Source: Thermoplasmata archaeon
GTDB taxonomy: Archaea; Thermoplasmatota; Thermoplasmata; Lutacidiplasmatales; UBA184
Direction: 5' to 3'
Assembly: GCA_021817605.1 (NCBI GenBank)
Contig: JAKAUN010000004.1
Location: 1 to 64,000, forward strand
DNA: 64,000 nucleotides
A model generated the notes under the pieces. The model worked only from the letters and a program-made list of their open reading frames with translations. It made no database searches and was not told where the DNA came from. Position 1 is the stretch's first letter; each line of letters opens with the position of its first letter. A program made the translations under genes and the position numbers. This document shows, in pieces, positions 35,190-44,227 of the stretch.

Positions 35190-36059
35190 TCAGGTGAACT
35201 CCTCGCGCTCGAAGAGGAGGAGGCCGAGAAGGCTCGTCACGACGAAGTAGCCGAGCATGATGGCGATCCCTTCCCCGAGGGTCGGGCTGTAGCTGACCAG
35301 CGCGCCGAAGCGCACGAGGTGCTGCGGAGTGCCGGTGAGGGGGTAGCCGATCACGGGGGCGGCGTAGGAGATGACGAACCACGGCTCGGTCTGGAAGAGG
35401 CTCGTGACGACGCTGGTGAGGATGTTCCAGCCGATGAGGAACATGAACAGGACCACGAGGACGCCGAAGAGGCTCTGCTTGAACAGCGAGCTGAAGAGGA
35501 AGGCCGTGCCGAGGACGGCGAGCAGGTAGAGCAGCGCGAGGCCGAGCGAGGCGACGAGCTGCCCGGGGTCGGAGACCGCGCCCCCTCCGAGGAAGTAGGA
35601 GGCGTCGGCGACGAGGATCGCGAGGTAGAACAGGACCGCGACCACGCACGCCGCGAAGGAGGCGAGGAACTTGCCGGCGTAGACCGCAGCGCGCCGGACC
35701 GGAAGACCGAGCAGGAAGTAGCCGGTGCGGTTCTGGAACTCGCCGGCGATCGCGTCGCCGCCGTAGATGATGACGGCGACGACCATCACGAAGACGACAC
35801 CGCCCGTCCAGAAGGACCCGTAGAACGCACTGGCGCTGTGGAGGACCGCGGGGCGGAAGTGGACCAGCAGGATCGTGATGATCACCCCGATCGCGCCGAC
35901 GATGCCCATCATCAGCGAGAAGCGGAACGCGCGCAGGTAGTCGCGCAGCTGGAAACGCGCGAGGATGATCGCCTGCTTCCACGACGGGGGGGTCGTCCGG
36001 GTCGTCGGGGGCGCCGCCCCGGCGACGGGACGCGCGTCGGCCACGGCGGAGCCGCTCAT
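35190..36059 (-). CDS. ABC-2-type transporter permease
   Basis: A 289-residue membrane protein with six helices. AIILARFQLRDYLRAFRFSLMM is the amphipathic elbow before helix 1; GEFQNRTGYFLLGLPVRRAAVYAGKFL between helices 2 and 3 is typical of ABC-2 permeases. ATG 36059 overlaps the stop of the ATPase gene (36056) by 4 nt, so the pair makes one exporter. The ligand is unknown. Confidence 0.88.
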   Translation of the reverse strand: MSGSAVADARPVAGAAPPTTRTTPPSWKQAIILARFQLRDYLRAFRFSLMMGIVGAIGVIITILLVHFRPAVLHSASAFYGSFWTGGVVFVMVVAVIIYGGDAIAGEFQNRTGYFLLGLPVRRAAVYAGKFLASFAACVVAVLFYLAILVADASYFLGGGAVSDPGQLVASLGLALLYLLAVLGTAFLFSSLFKQSLFGVLVVLFMFLIGWNILTSVVTSLFQTEPWFVISYAAPVIGYPLTGTPQHLVRFGALVSYSPTLGEGIAIMLGYFVVTSLLGLLLFEREEFT

Positions 36060-37015
36060 TGCTCCCCCTGGGTGATCTCGCGGAGGTAGACCTCTTCGAG
36101 GGCGCTGCGCGACTCGCGGAAGCTCCACAGCCCGGTCCGTCGCGCGACGAGCGTCTCGAGGATGCGGGACTGCGCCTCCGTTCCCCCCTGGATCCGCAGC
36201 GTGACCCGGTCGGGTCCGGCCCGGCTCCAGCTGACGAGGTCGGGGACCCCGGTGAGGTGGGAAAGGAGCTCGTCATCGCTCAGCGGCTTGAGGAAGACCG
36301 CGGTCACCTCCGTGGCTCCCCCGGCGAGACGGGCGCTCACGTTCGCGAGGGTGTCGTAGAAGAGGAGCTTCCCTCGGTCGATGAGGGCGACCTCGTCGCA
36401 GACATCGACGACCTCGCTGAGGATGTGGCTGCTCATGAACACGAGACGCCCGGAGCGCTTGAGGCCGCGGACGATCTCGCGGACCTCGGCCATGCCGCGG
36501 GGATCGAGCCCGGTGCTCGGCTCGTCCAGGAGGAGGATGTTCGGGTCGGAGAGGAGAGCGGCGGCGATGTGGATCCGCTGCTTCATCCCCTTGGAGAACC
36601 GACCGGTCTTGCGGTCGATCCACTCCGACATCTTCACCTCCTCGAGGACGACGCGCGTCCTCTCGCGCACGTAGTCCGCTTCGAGGCCCCGGAGCCTGCC
36701 GGCCATCTCGAGCGCCTCGCGCGGGGTGAGCGACGGGTAGATCTCGGGCGTCTCGATGAGCGTGCCCACACCGGCGAGCGCTCTCTTGCGGTCGCGCTGG
36801 ACCGAGACGCCGTTGAGGAAGGCCTCCCCGGCAGTGGGAAAGATGAGGTCGGTGAGCATCTTGAGGGCCGTCGTCTTCCCGGCGCCGTTCGGTCCCAGGA
36901 ACCCGACCACCTTGGTCCCCTCGACGGTGAGGTCGAGGTGGTCGACCGCAACGAACCGCCCGAACCGCCGGGTGAGACCGTGGGTCACAAGGCTCGGGGA
37001 GGAGGCGCCGGCCAT
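36056..37015 (-). CDS. ABC transporter ATP-binding protein
   Basis: A 319-residue ATPase. Walker A is GPNGAGKTT, the signature is FSKGMKQRI, Walker B is ILLLDEPSTGLDP and the switch His is in FMSSHILSEV. The C-terminal 90 residues form an ABC-2-type accessory domain. ATG 37015 is chosen; the frame upstream is Arg-rich and non-coding. It energises the permease encoded immediately downstream. All catalytic residues are present, in contrast to the ABC gene at 37604. Confidence 0.93.
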   Translation of the reverse strand: MAGASSPSLVTHGLTRRFGRFVAVDHLDLTVEGTKVVGFLGPNGAGKTTALKMLTDLIFPTAGEAFLNGVSVQRDRKRALAGVGTLIETPEIYPSLTPREALEMAGRLRGLEADYVRERTRVVLEEVKMSEWIDRKTGRFSKGMKQRIHIAAALLSDPNILLLDEPSTGLDPRGMAEVREIVRGLKRSGRLVFMSSHILSEVVDVCDEVALIDRGKLLFYDTLANVSARLAGGATEVTAVFLKPLSDDELLSHLTGVPDLVSWSRAGPDRVTLRIQGGTEAQSRILETLVARRTGLWSFRESRSALEEVYLREITQGEQ

Positions 37016-37130
37016 ACGGCAGGGTGGGGCTCGCGGGCGTTCAAAACGGTTGGCCCGCCGCCCGCCGGCCAAGGAGAGGGTTTCGCACGGGCCAGCAACC
37101 GCTATCCCGAGCGGCCAGTAGGTTCCGTCG

Positions 37131-37457
37131 ATGGTAGCCCATCTCGGGCCCCGTGCGGTCGCCGACCGGCTCCGTGAGGAGCCCGAGGAAGTCGTGCTGC
37201 TGGACGTGCGCGAGCCGTTCGAGCGGGAGTACGCGGCGATCGAGCCGTCGCTGCACATCCCGATGCAGGAGGTCGCCGACCGCACGGACGAGATCCCCAG
37301 GGACCGGACCGTCGTCGTCTACTGCCACACCGGAGCTCGTTCTCTGATGGTCGCCGGGTTCCTCGAGACCCGCGGGTTCCGCTCGGTCGCGAACCTGCGC
37401 GGGGGCATCGAGGCGTGGTCGATTGATGTCGACTCCGGCGTGCCGCGTTACGGCTGA
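37131..37457 (+). CDS. Rhodanese-like protein
   Basis: A 108-residue single-domain rhodanese. The active-site loop is YCHTGARS with Cys65; VLLDVREPFEREYAAI and NLRGGIEAW are the usual flanking motifs. It probably carries sulfur as a persulfide. A TATA-like GCTATCC lies 26 nt before the ATG. It is divergent from the ABC ATPase and stands alone. The acceptor protein is unknown; sulfur-using pathways in the window include MoaC/MoaB and cysteine synthesis. Confidence 0.93.
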   Translation: MVAHLGPRAVADRLREEPEEVVLLDVREPFEREYAAIEPSLHIPMQEVADRTDEIPRDRTVVVYCHTGARSLMVAGFLETRGFRSVANLRGGIEAWSIDVDSGVPRYG

Positions 37458-37603
37458 GGCCTCCGAATAAGGGGCCGCAGGGGTTCACCGGACGTGAGTC
37501 GTCGGCGTGCGCCGGGCCGTTGACCCGCCCGGTCCATCCTCCCGGCGCAGGGGGGATGCGGCGGTAAGAGGAGCCGACGGCAGAAGCCGGCAGGCCCGAG
37601 ATC

Positions 37604-38341
37604 GTGTCGGCCACCCGCCGGCTGCGTTGTAGCTGCCGAACCAGGACCGGCGTGAGCGCGGCCAACTGCGGAATCGACCTGGACGTCAGGGCCGGGGAGA
37701 TCGTCGCCTTCCTCGGGCCCAACGGGGCGGGCAAAACGACGCTGCTTCGGCAGGTCGCCGGCCAGCCTCTACCGAGCCCCGGCTCGATCCGTGTCGCGGA
37801 GATCGATCTTCTCCGCGAGCCGCTGCGGGCCAGGAAGTTCCTCTCGGTCATCCCCCTGGAAGGCAAGCCCAAGCGCGACCTCACCACGGAGGGCCACCTC
37901 CGCTCCTTCGCCCTCCTCAAGCGGGTCCCCTCCACGAGGGGGAAGAGCGAGGTCGACCGGCTGCTCGGGGAGACCGGGCCCGGCGGCCAACGGGAAGAGC
38001 TCGTGCGGGGGCTCTCCGGAGGACTGGCTGCCGGGTGCGGTTCGGCGTCGCCCTCGCGGGGGGGGAGCACCAAGCACCTCCTCCTTGACGGGCCGACGAC
38101 GGGTGTCGACCCCGAGGCGCGACGCGCCGTCTGGCGGCTCATCGACCACCTGCGCCGCCGTGGCGTCAGCATCCTGCTCACGACGCACTACCTCGAGGAG
38201 ACCGAGCATCGTGCCGACCGTCTCGTGGTGATCCACGAGGGCCGCCTCGTCGCCCAGGGAACGGTCGAGCAGATCCTCGCCGGCTTTGTCACCCTCTGGT
38301 TCCTTCTCATCGGGGAGGGCCTGCGGTGGCGTGAGAGCTGA
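37604..38341 (+). pseudogene. Decaying ABC transporter ATPase
   Basis: Walker A (GPNGAGKTT) and the later H-loop (LLTTHYLEE) are intact, but the part between is damaged. After VRGLSGG the expected signature helix is replaced by a Ser/Gly-rich string. The neighbouring frame over 38027-38065 reads RVRFGVALA, as a healthy ATPase would, so two compensating frameshifts have occurred. Walker B is LLLDGPTTG: the catalytic Glu is Gly. The N-terminal strand is also poor, and the C-terminus is short. No permease is next to it. The frame stays open over 245 codons, but the protein should not hydrolyse ATP. Confidence 0.6.
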
Positions 38342-38368
38342 GCGCCTCTCGCCCGGAGGACGTCGGCC

Positions 38369-38710
38369 CTACCGCTCGTGGCCGTTCCACGGGGCGGCCG
38401 AGGACCCGAGCAGCTCGACGTAGCCGCGCATCTTCCAGTAGGTGTCGAGGAACTCCTGGCCGCGGGGCGTGATGTCGTAGACCGGTCGGCCGTCCACCTC
38501 CTCGCTCGAGAGGAGCCCCAGGGCGAGGAGACGGGCGAGGAAGCCACGCAGGCGGTCGACCGGCATCCCCACCCCGTAGGAGACCCGGGTGATCCGCGCG
38601 GTCCCGTGGTAGCGCTTGACGACCTCGAGGACGGTGGCATAAAGGTCAGTGACCTCGCGTCGGCGGCTTGGGCGGCTCTGCGGCCGCTTGCTCGGTCCGG
38701 CGCTCTCCAT
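38369..38710 (-). CDS. Winged-helix transcriptional regulator (HTH_45-like)
   Basis: A 113-residue protein. After a basic leader, TDLYATVLEVVKRYHGTARITRVSYGVGMPVDRLRGFLARLLALGLL forms the helices and recognition helix, and DGRPVYDITPRGQEFLDTYWKMRGYVELL the wing and dimer helix. This matches small archaeal winged-helix proteins of the HTH_45 kind. It follows the bactofilin-like gene by 15 nt on the same strand, so the pair may be cotranscribed. Confidence 0.82.
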   Translation of the reverse strand: MESAGPSKRPQSRPSRRREVTDLYATVLEVVKRYHGTARITRVSYGVGMPVDRLRGFLARLLALGLLSSEEVDGRPVYDITPRGQEFLDTYWKMRGYVELLGSSAAPWNGHER

Positions 38711-38725
38711 CGGACACGGGCCCCG

Positions 38726-39943
38726 CTACAGCGGGAACGGCGGCAGGGTGTCGACCTTGCGCGGCGGCGCGCGGGCGGTGAGATGGTCTCCCGCTTCGAT
38801 CGAGCGGGTGTAGCTCACCTCGTCGACGACCACGTCCGAACCGAGGTGGACCTCGGCGGCGAAGAGGCGCTTGGCGGTCGCCCGGGAGGCGAGCTCGACG
38901 CGCTCGCCGTAGATGTCCTCGACCTGCGCTCGCTCGTGGACCAGCACGTGGCCGCCGACGAGCGGGCCCACGACCCGCGAGCGGCGCTCGATCGTGAGCT
39001 CGACGGCCTTGAGGCCCTCCCGCGTCGAGGCCTTGCCGCGAATCGCCGCCCGGGAGCTCAAGACCGCACGACGGGCCGAAAGGCTCCCTCCGACCTCGAG
39101 GTCCGAGCCCTCGAGAGCCTCGCGGACGGAGGCCGCGCCCCCGACCTCGAGCGAGCCGGTGAGCTTGAGCCCTCCACCGACCTCGAGCTTGCCGCCGACC
39201 TCCACCGATCGGCCCGTGGCGTTGCCCGAGATCGTCCCGATCCCGCCGATCTCGAGCGAGTCGAAGTCGAGGTCCCCGTCGGAGGAGAGCATTCCTCCGA
39301 CCTCGATGGAGCCTCCGTGGGAGCCTCCGTGGAGCTGGACGATGCCGCCGACCTCGAGCGAGCCGAAGGAGAGAGGGGCTGTCGCGCGGAACCTTCCGCC
39401 CACCTCCACCGAGCGTCGGATCGTACCCCCGGCCACGCTCGCCGACCCTCCTGCCTCGAGGGTCTCGAGCTCGACCTCGGCGAGGTCGGCTTTGCCGCCG
39501 GCCTCGACCTTCTGGGCGATCAGCTTGCCGCGGAGCTCGACCGTTCCCCCGACCGAGACCTTGCGTGCCGTGAGCGTGCTGCCACCTTCCAAGGTGCCTC
39601 CGATCTCAACCTCGTCGGCGGTGATCGGCCCGGTCACCCGGAGCGCCCTGTCGACGTCGACGCGTCGGGCCGAGAGCGCTCCGGCGATCTCGAGCGAACT
39701 GTCGCGGGCCACGAGCTCCTCGAGGACCTTGAGCTCGCCGCGGAACGTGACCGTGTGGCCTTCGCAGCGCAGCGAGCGGCACTCTGCCGGGCCGGAGACC
39801 TCGCCGTTGCCGTCGAAGCGGAGCTCGCCCGAGACGGCCAGCCGGCCGTCGACCTCGATGCGGCCGTCGCGCTCGACCCGGAGGTCGCCGTCGACCACAC
39901 CGAGGCGCATGGTGCTTCCGCGGGGGACCCGAGTCTCTGCCAC
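38726..39943 (-). CDS. Bactofilin-like beta-helix (polymer-forming) protein
   Basis: A 405-residue protein made almost wholly of short beta-strand repeats. LEVGG, VEVGG, IEVGG and LEIGG recur every 15-25 residues from about 110 to 300, as in right-handed beta-solenoids and the bactofilin/polymer-forming family, which assembles into filaments without nucleotide. It is much longer than bacterial bactofilins and has no signal peptide or membrane helix, so it should act in the cytoplasm. The start is GTG 39943, set by CTATAG 27 nt upstream; ATG 39910 is the alternative. A winged-helix regulator follows. Confidence 0.75.
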   Translation of the reverse strand: MAETRVPRGSTMRLGVVDGDLRVERDGRIEVDGRLAVSGELRFDGNGEVSGPAECRSLRCEGHTVTFRGELKVLEELVARDSSLEIAGALSARRVDVDRALRVTGPITADEVEIGGTLEGGSTLTARKVSVGGTVELRGKLIAQKVEAGGKADLAEVELETLEAGGSASVAGGTIRRSVEVGGRFRATAPLSFGSLEVGGIVQLHGGSHGGSIEVGGMLSSDGDLDFDSLEIGGIGTISGNATGRSVEVGGKLEVGGGLKLTGSLEVGGAASVREALEGSDLEVGGSLSARRAVLSSRAAIRGKASTREGLKAVELTIERRSRVVGPLVGGHVLVHERAQVEDIYGERVELASRATAKRLFAAEVHLGSDVVVDEVSYTRSIEAGDHLTARAPPRKVDTLPPFPL

Positions 39944-39966
39944 GAACCCCCCATCGGCCCGGGCGT

Positions 39967-39972
39967 CTATAG
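39967..39972 (-). promoter_or_regulatory. TATA-like element of the bactofilin-like gene
   Basis: CTATAG centred about 27 nt before the GTG at 39943, consistent with a leaderless transcript. Confidence 0.45.
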
Positions 39973-40053
39973 CGCTAGGTCACCGGCGGTGAGCAGCGCT
40001 CGTTCGTCCCGGCTAGCGAAAGGCGATTAGGCGGCGCGGCCCCAGCGCGGGAG

Positions 40054-40755
40054 ATGGCCGACTCCCTCGACCTCGTGCGCAAGGAGGTCGTCGCTTGTGT
40101 CAAATGCCCCCGTCTGGTCCGCTACCGCGAGAAGGTCGGGCAGGAGAAGAAGCGCGAGTTCCGCACGGACATCTACTGGGCCCGCGGCGTCCCCGGTTTC
40201 GGGGACCCGAAGGCACGGCTCTTCGTGGTCGGGCTCGCCCCCGCGGCCCACGGCTCCAACCGCACGGGGAGGATGTTCACGGGCGACCGCTCGGCGGCGT
40301 TCCTGGTCCGCGCGTTCCACACCGCGGGCTTCGCCAACCAGCCGACCTCCCTACGACGCAGCGACGGGTTGCGCTACCACGACCTCTACCTCACCGCCGC
40401 GGTCCGGTGCGCGCCGCCGGGGAACCGCCCCCTTCCCCGCGAGCTCCTCAACTGTCAGGGCTACTTGGACCGCGAGCTGCGTCTCCTTCCCGAGGTCCGC
40501 GCCGTCCTCGCCCTCGGCGGCTTTGCTTGGGACGCGGTGCGTGGCTCGGCCTCGCGGGTCTACGGCGTGCCGCTGCCGAAGGTCCCGTTCGCGCACGGCG
40601 CGTGCGTGCCCTTGGGGCCGGGACGGCCGACGCTCTGGGGGTCGTACCACCCGAGCCCGCAGAACACGCAGACCGGAAAGCTCACCCCCGCGATGCTGGC
40701 CGGCCTTCTCAACAACATCCGAGCCTCCTTCGGCGCGAGGCCCGTCGCCCGGTAA
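40054..40755 (+). CDS. Family 5 uracil-DNA glycosylase (UDGb)
   Basis: A 233-residue base-excision repair enzyme. Motif 1 is GLAPAAHGSNRTGRMFTGD and motif 2 is SYHPSPQNTQTGKLT; the lack of a catalytic Asp/Asn in motif 1 is the trait of family 5. Cys15 and Cys18 (CVKC) with later Cys (VRCAPP, LNCQG) bind a 4Fe-4S cluster. It removes uracil and oxidised bases from DNA. A TATA-like GATTAGG 27 nt before the ATG suggests a leaderless transcript. TGT follows with its own promoter. Confidence 0.94.
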   Translation: MADSLDLVRKEVVACVKCPRLVRYREKVGQEKKREFRTDIYWARGVPGFGDPKARLFVVGLAPAAHGSNRTGRMFTGDRSAAFLVRAFHTAGFANQPTSLRRSDGLRYHDLYLTAAVRCAPPGNRPLPRELLNCQGYLDRELRLLPEVRAVLALGGFAWDAVRGSASRVYGVPLPKVPFAHGACVPLGPGRPTLWGSYHPSPQNTQTGKLTPAMLAGLLNNIRASFGARPVAR

Positions 40756-40762
40756 CGTCTCG

Positions 40763-40768
40763 CTTAAC
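40763..40768 (+). promoter_or_regulatory. TATA-like element of tgtA
   Basis: CTTAAC centred about 31 nt before ATG 40797, overlapping nothing but the short gap after the UDG stop. Confidence 0.45.
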
Positions 40769-40796
40769 TCACCGCCCCGCTCGGCCTTCGCGACCG

Positions 40797-42755
40797 ATGG
40801 CTGCCTTCGAGCTCCTCGAGCGTGACGGCTTCGCCCGTCTCGGGAAGCTCTCGACGCCGCACGGGGTCCTCGAGACCCCGGCGCTGCTGCCGGTGATCCA
40901 CCCGGACCCGGAGCGACAGGCTTGGCGGCCGAGCGAGATCGCCCGCCGGCTCGGGGTCCGCGGCGTGATCAGCTCCGCGTACATCACCTGGCGAACCCCT
41001 CCGCTGCGCGCGGTGGCGGAGAGCTCGGGGATCCACGGTCTCCTCGGCTTCGACGGGGTCGTGATGACGGACTCGGGAGCCTTCCAGGAGCATGCCTACG
41101 GCTCCGTCGAGGTCGATCCGGAGGAGATCCTCGCCTTCCAGGACCGCATCGGATCGGACATCGCCACGGTCCTCGACCGCTTCACCGAACCCGACACGCC
41201 GAGCGCGGAGGCCGAGGAGGCGCTCCGGACGACCCACGAGCGGGCCGTCCGAGCCCGGGCCGCGCGTCGGGGGCTCCTCGCCGTCCCCGTCCAAGGGGGG
41301 CTTGACCCGCTGTTGAGGGCACGGGCTGCTCGGGAGGCGAGCGGCCTCGGCGACGTCCTAGCGGTCGGAGGCGTCGTGCCGCTCCTCGAGCAGTATCGCT
41401 TCGTGGAGCTCGCGCGGGCCCTCACGGCGGCGCGACCGCATCTCGCCCCGGAGGCGGCGGTGCATCTCTTCGGAGCAGGCCACCCGATGGTCTTCGCCTT
41501 CGCCGCCCTCCTTGGCGTCGACCTCTTCGACTCCTCGGCCTACCACAAGTTCGCGCGCCGGGGAAAGCTCCTGTTCCCCGAGGGAACGGTCGACGTCGAC
41601 ACGATCCGGGAGCCGTTCTGTGGCTGCGCCCTCTGCGAGGAGCACCCCCTCTCCGAGGTCGCCGGCTGGTCGCTCGCCGAGCGCGTGAGCCATCTCTCGC
41701 TCCACAACCTCGCGGTGAGCGTCCGCGAGGTCGCCCGGGTCCGCCAAGCGATCCGCGACGGGACCCTCTGGGAGCTCGTCGAGCGCCGGGCCGTGGCCCA
41801 CCCGGCGCTGCGAGCCGGCCTGCGCGCCGCCACCGAGCGGCCCGAGCTCTTCGCGACGACCGAGCCCGAGAGCCGTCGGGCGTTCCGGGAGATCGGGCCG
41901 GAGAGCCCGCGTCGCCCGTCCGTCGACAGGTTCTCCCGACGCGTCGCTGCGTTTCTCGCGGGACGTCCCGTCCCGAGGAGCCTTCCGCGTCTCCCGCTCC
42001 GACCGGAGTACCTCGGCAGGATCCCCACCTCGGACCGGAGCGGTGCTCCGATCCTTTGGGTCTCTCCGACGTTCCTCGGAGCGGTTCCCCTCGAGCTCAC
42101 CGAGCTCTATCCGGTCGGCCCCTACCTCGGCCTCGAGGAGTTCGAGCAGCCCCGGGCGTCGGTGAGCCCTTCGCTCCTCCGCGAGCTGCTCGCCGCCCTC
42201 CCCGACCTCGGTGCCGAACTCAACCGCGATTGGTCGGCTGCCTGGACCGAGCGCCAGATCGTGAGCCTTCTCGAGTGGCAGTTCGGCCGCCCCTCCGCCG
42301 AGGTCCTCGCCCCGCTCCTCCGGGGCGAGCGCTCGCGGCGGACAGGGCGCCTTAGGCTTCTCACGTCCGACGGACGACCTGCGTTCGTCCTCGGCGACGA
42401 CGCGATCCCTAGGCCCACGTTCCACGGGGCGACCCGCCTCAAGGAGGCCGTCGGACCGGGCCGGCTGCGGGTGCATGTCGCCGAAGAGGCCGCGGAGTTC
42501 GCCCGCGCGGGGCGCAGCGTCTTCTCGAAGTTCGTCCTCGCCGCGGACCCGGCGCTCGTGCCGGGGTCGAGCGCCATGGTCGTGGACGACTCCGACGAGC
42601 TCCTCGGAGTCGGGCGGCTCCTGCTCGCCCCGCACGAGATGGGACGGCTTCGGCGGGGCGTGGCGGTGCGCATCACCTCCCACGCCCGTGCTCCCGAGCC
42701 CGAACCGGAGGAGCCGGCCGAAGGCCCCGAGAGCCTCTACCCCGAACGGGAGTGA
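40797..42755 (+). CDS. tgtA: Archaeosine tRNA-guanine transglycosylase
   Basis: A 652-residue enzyme that replaces guanine-15 of tRNAs with preQ0, the first step of archaeosine formation. The N-terminal TIM barrel has the Asp in MTDSGAFQ (D92), LAVPVQGG and VGGVVPLLEQYRF; the zinc site is CGCALCEEH. The C-terminal third holds the linker domains and a PUA domain (SRRTGRLRLLTSDGRPAFVLGDDA... AEFARAGRSVFSKFVLAADP) that binds the acceptor stem. ATG 40797 matches the family start. The long single-chain form is typical of archaea. Confidence 0.95.
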   Translation: MAAFELLERDGFARLGKLSTPHGVLETPALLPVIHPDPERQAWRPSEIARRLGVRGVISSAYITWRTPPLRAVAESSGIHGLLGFDGVVMTDSGAFQEHAYGSVEVDPEEILAFQDRIGSDIATVLDRFTEPDTPSAEAEEALRTTHERAVRARAARRGLLAVPVQGGLDPLLRARAAREASGLGDVLAVGGVVPLLEQYRFVELARALTAARPHLAPEAAVHLFGAGHPMVFAFAALLGVDLFDSSAYHKFARRGKLLFPEGTVDVDTIREPFCGCALCEEHPLSEVAGWSLAERVSHLSLHNLAVSVREVARVRQAIRDGTLWELVERRAVAHPALRAGLRAATERPELFATTEPESRRAFREIGPESPRRPSVDRFSRRVAAFLAGRPVPRSLPRLPLRPEYLGRIPTSDRSGAPILWVSPTFLGAVPLELTELYPVGPYLGLEEFEQPRASVSPSLLRELLAALPDLGAELNRDWSAAWTERQIVSLLEWQFGRPSAEVLAPLLRGERSRRTGRLRLLTSDGRPAFVLGDDAIPRPTFHGATRLKEAVGPGRLRVHVAEEAAEFARAGRSVFSKFVLAADPALVPGSSAMVVDDSDELLGVGRLLLAPHEMGRLRRGVAVRITSHARAPEPEPEEPAEGPESLYPERE

Positions 42756-42866
42756 GCCCCGCAACCGCTGCCCTCGCCTTCCCTCGGCGGGAGGACGGGG
42801 GCCGGCCGGCACGCTTATGGCACCACCGCCGCTCGCGGTTTGGCTGCGCCAGAAGCGGTCGGTACG

Positions 42867-43103
42867 ATGGTCACCAAAACGTTCCTTCTCCTCCAGCTCG
42901 ACAGCGAGGGAGCCCCCTATTCCCGGGTCGCTGAGATCTTGGAGAGCGTCGGGTTCCGGCCCGAGACCGAGGGCTACGACTTCGTCTACGAGTGGGGGAG
43001 GGCGGCGACGGTGCGTGAGACCCTGGAGCTCGCCGACCGCATCCAGGCCGCTCTCCGCGGCTCGCGCGTCTCCTTCCGCATCGAGTCGACCGACACGGAC
43101 TGA
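42867..43103 (+). CDS. Small conserved-looking hypothetical protein
   Basis: A 78-residue protein with alternating strands and helices: MVTKTFLLLQLDSEGAPYSR, VAEILESVGFRPETEGYDF, TVRETLELADRIQAAL and SRVSFRIESTDTD. The pattern (beta-alpha-beta-alpha-beta) suggests a ferredoxin-like fold. It lies between tgtA and kae1 on the same strand, but no family is recognised. ATG 42867 is preferred over an earlier TTG in the same frame. Confidence 0.75.
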   Translation: MVTKTFLLLQLDSEGAPYSRVAEILESVGFRPETEGYDFVYEWGRAATVRETLELADRIQAALRGSRVSFRIESTDTD

Positions 43104-43135
43104 GCGGGCTCCCGCCCTTCCCCGCGCGCGGCCCG

Positions 43136-43142
43136 TTATAAT
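43136..43142 (+). promoter_or_regulatory. TATA element of kae1
   Basis: TTATAAT centred 25 nt before ATG 43164: the best TATA match in the window, and too close to leave a leader. Confidence 0.6.
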
Positions 43143-43163
43143 CCAAGAGGGGCTTCGCGTCCA

Positions 43164-44201
43164 ATGGTCGTCCTCGGGATCGAGTCGACCGCGCACACCG
43201 CGTCGGTCGGCATCGTCGACGAGGAGGCGAAGGTCCTCGCCCTCGCCTCCGACATGCACCGGCCGACCGCCGGTGGCATCCACCCGCGCGAGGCGGCCAA
43301 TCACCACGTAGAGCTGCTCCCCGGGCTCGTCGCCAAGGCGCTGGAGGACGGGCACGTTCGGCCCAAGGAGATCGACGCGGTCGCCTTCGCGCAGGGCCCG
43401 GGCCTCGGGCCGTGCCTTAGGGCCGGCGCGACGGTCGCCCGCATGCTCTCGCTCGCCTGGAACCGGCCCCTCGTGCCGGTGAACCACTGCGTGGCCCATG
43501 TCGAGATCGCCCGGGTCCTGAGCGGGCTGACCGACCCCATCCTGCTCTACGCGAGCGGAGGCAACACCCAGGTCATCGCCTACTTTCGGGGCCGCTACCG
43601 GGTCCTCGGCGAAACCCTCGACATCGGGATCGGCAACTTCCTCGACAAGCTCTGGATCGGCCTCGGAGGAACGTTCCCGGGAGGGCCGGCGCTCGAGCTC
43701 GAGGCGCGGCGGGGAAGCGAGCTCCATCCGCTTCCCTACTCGGTCCACGGGATGGATGTCGCCTTTTCCGGGATGCTCACCGCCGCCCTCGCGCTGCGCG
43801 CGAAGGGGGTCCCGAGGACGGAGCTCGCCTACTCGGTCGAGGTGACGGCCTACTCGATGCTTACCGAGATCACCGAGAGGGCCGTCGCCCATCGCCGCCG
43901 CAACGAGGTCGTCCTCGGCGGCGGGGTGGCGTGCAACGAGAGGCTCCGAGGGATGGTCCGCGAGATGATCGAGGGCCGCGGAGGAACGACCTTCGCTCCG
44001 CCTCGCTCGCTCTGCGTCGACAACGGCGCGATGATCGCCTGGACCGGCCACCTCGCCTTGGAGGAGGGGCTCGTCGCCGCGGTCGAGGAGTCGGCGGTCC
44101 AGCCGCGGCAGAGGACCGATCTTGTCCTGACCCCGTGGCGCGAGCGGAACGGGACGTCGCGTCCAGCCCCGACCGTGCCGCTGTTGGCGAGCCCGGCCTA
44201 A
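43164..44201 (+). CDS. kae1: Kae1, tRNA N6-threonylcarbamoyladenosine synthase subunit
   Basis: A 345-residue ASKHA-fold protein, the catalytic part of KEOPS that makes t6A37. LGIESTAHTASVGIV at the N-terminus, the metal-binding HxxxH in VNHCVAHVEIAR, ILYASGGNTQV and LGGGVACNERLR are the family motifs. The protein ends about 20 residues after the Kae1 domain, so the Bud32 kinase fused in many archaea is absent and must be encoded elsewhere. GTFPGGPALELEA and VDNGAMIAWTG complete the site. Leaderless start. Confidence 0.96.
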   Translation: MVVLGIESTAHTASVGIVDEEAKVLALASDMHRPTAGGIHPREAANHHVELLPGLVAKALEDGHVRPKEIDAVAFAQGPGLGPCLRAGATVARMLSLAWNRPLVPVNHCVAHVEIARVLSGLTDPILLYASGGNTQVIAYFRGRYRVLGETLDIGIGNFLDKLWIGLGGTFPGGPALELEARRGSELHPLPYSVHGMDVAFSGMLTAALALRAKGVPRTELAYSVEVTAYSMLTEITERAVAHRRRNEVVLGGGVACNERLRGMVREMIEGRGGTTFAPPRSLCVDNGAMIAWTGHLALEEGLVAAVEESAVQPRQRTDLVLTPWRERNGTSRPAPTVPLLASPA

Positions 44202-44203
44202 AG
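44198..44203 (+). promoter_or_regulatory. TATA-like element overlapping the kae1 stop
   Basis: CTAAAG, including the TAA stop of kae1, is centred 27 nt before GTG 44228. Confidence 0.4.
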
Positions 44204-44227
44204 AGCCGACCCCGTCTTCGTCAGCCC

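Noticed and set aside
38378-40030. Long plus-strand frame opposite the bactofilin-like gene
   Set aside because: Repetitive only because the sense strand is repetitive; no domain, and it crosses the regulator gene.
41358-44051. Very long minus-strand open frame opposite TGT and Kae1
   Set aside because: Shadow of GC-rich coding DNA; Arg/Glu/Gly-rich translation without domains, while the plus strand has complete recognised genes.
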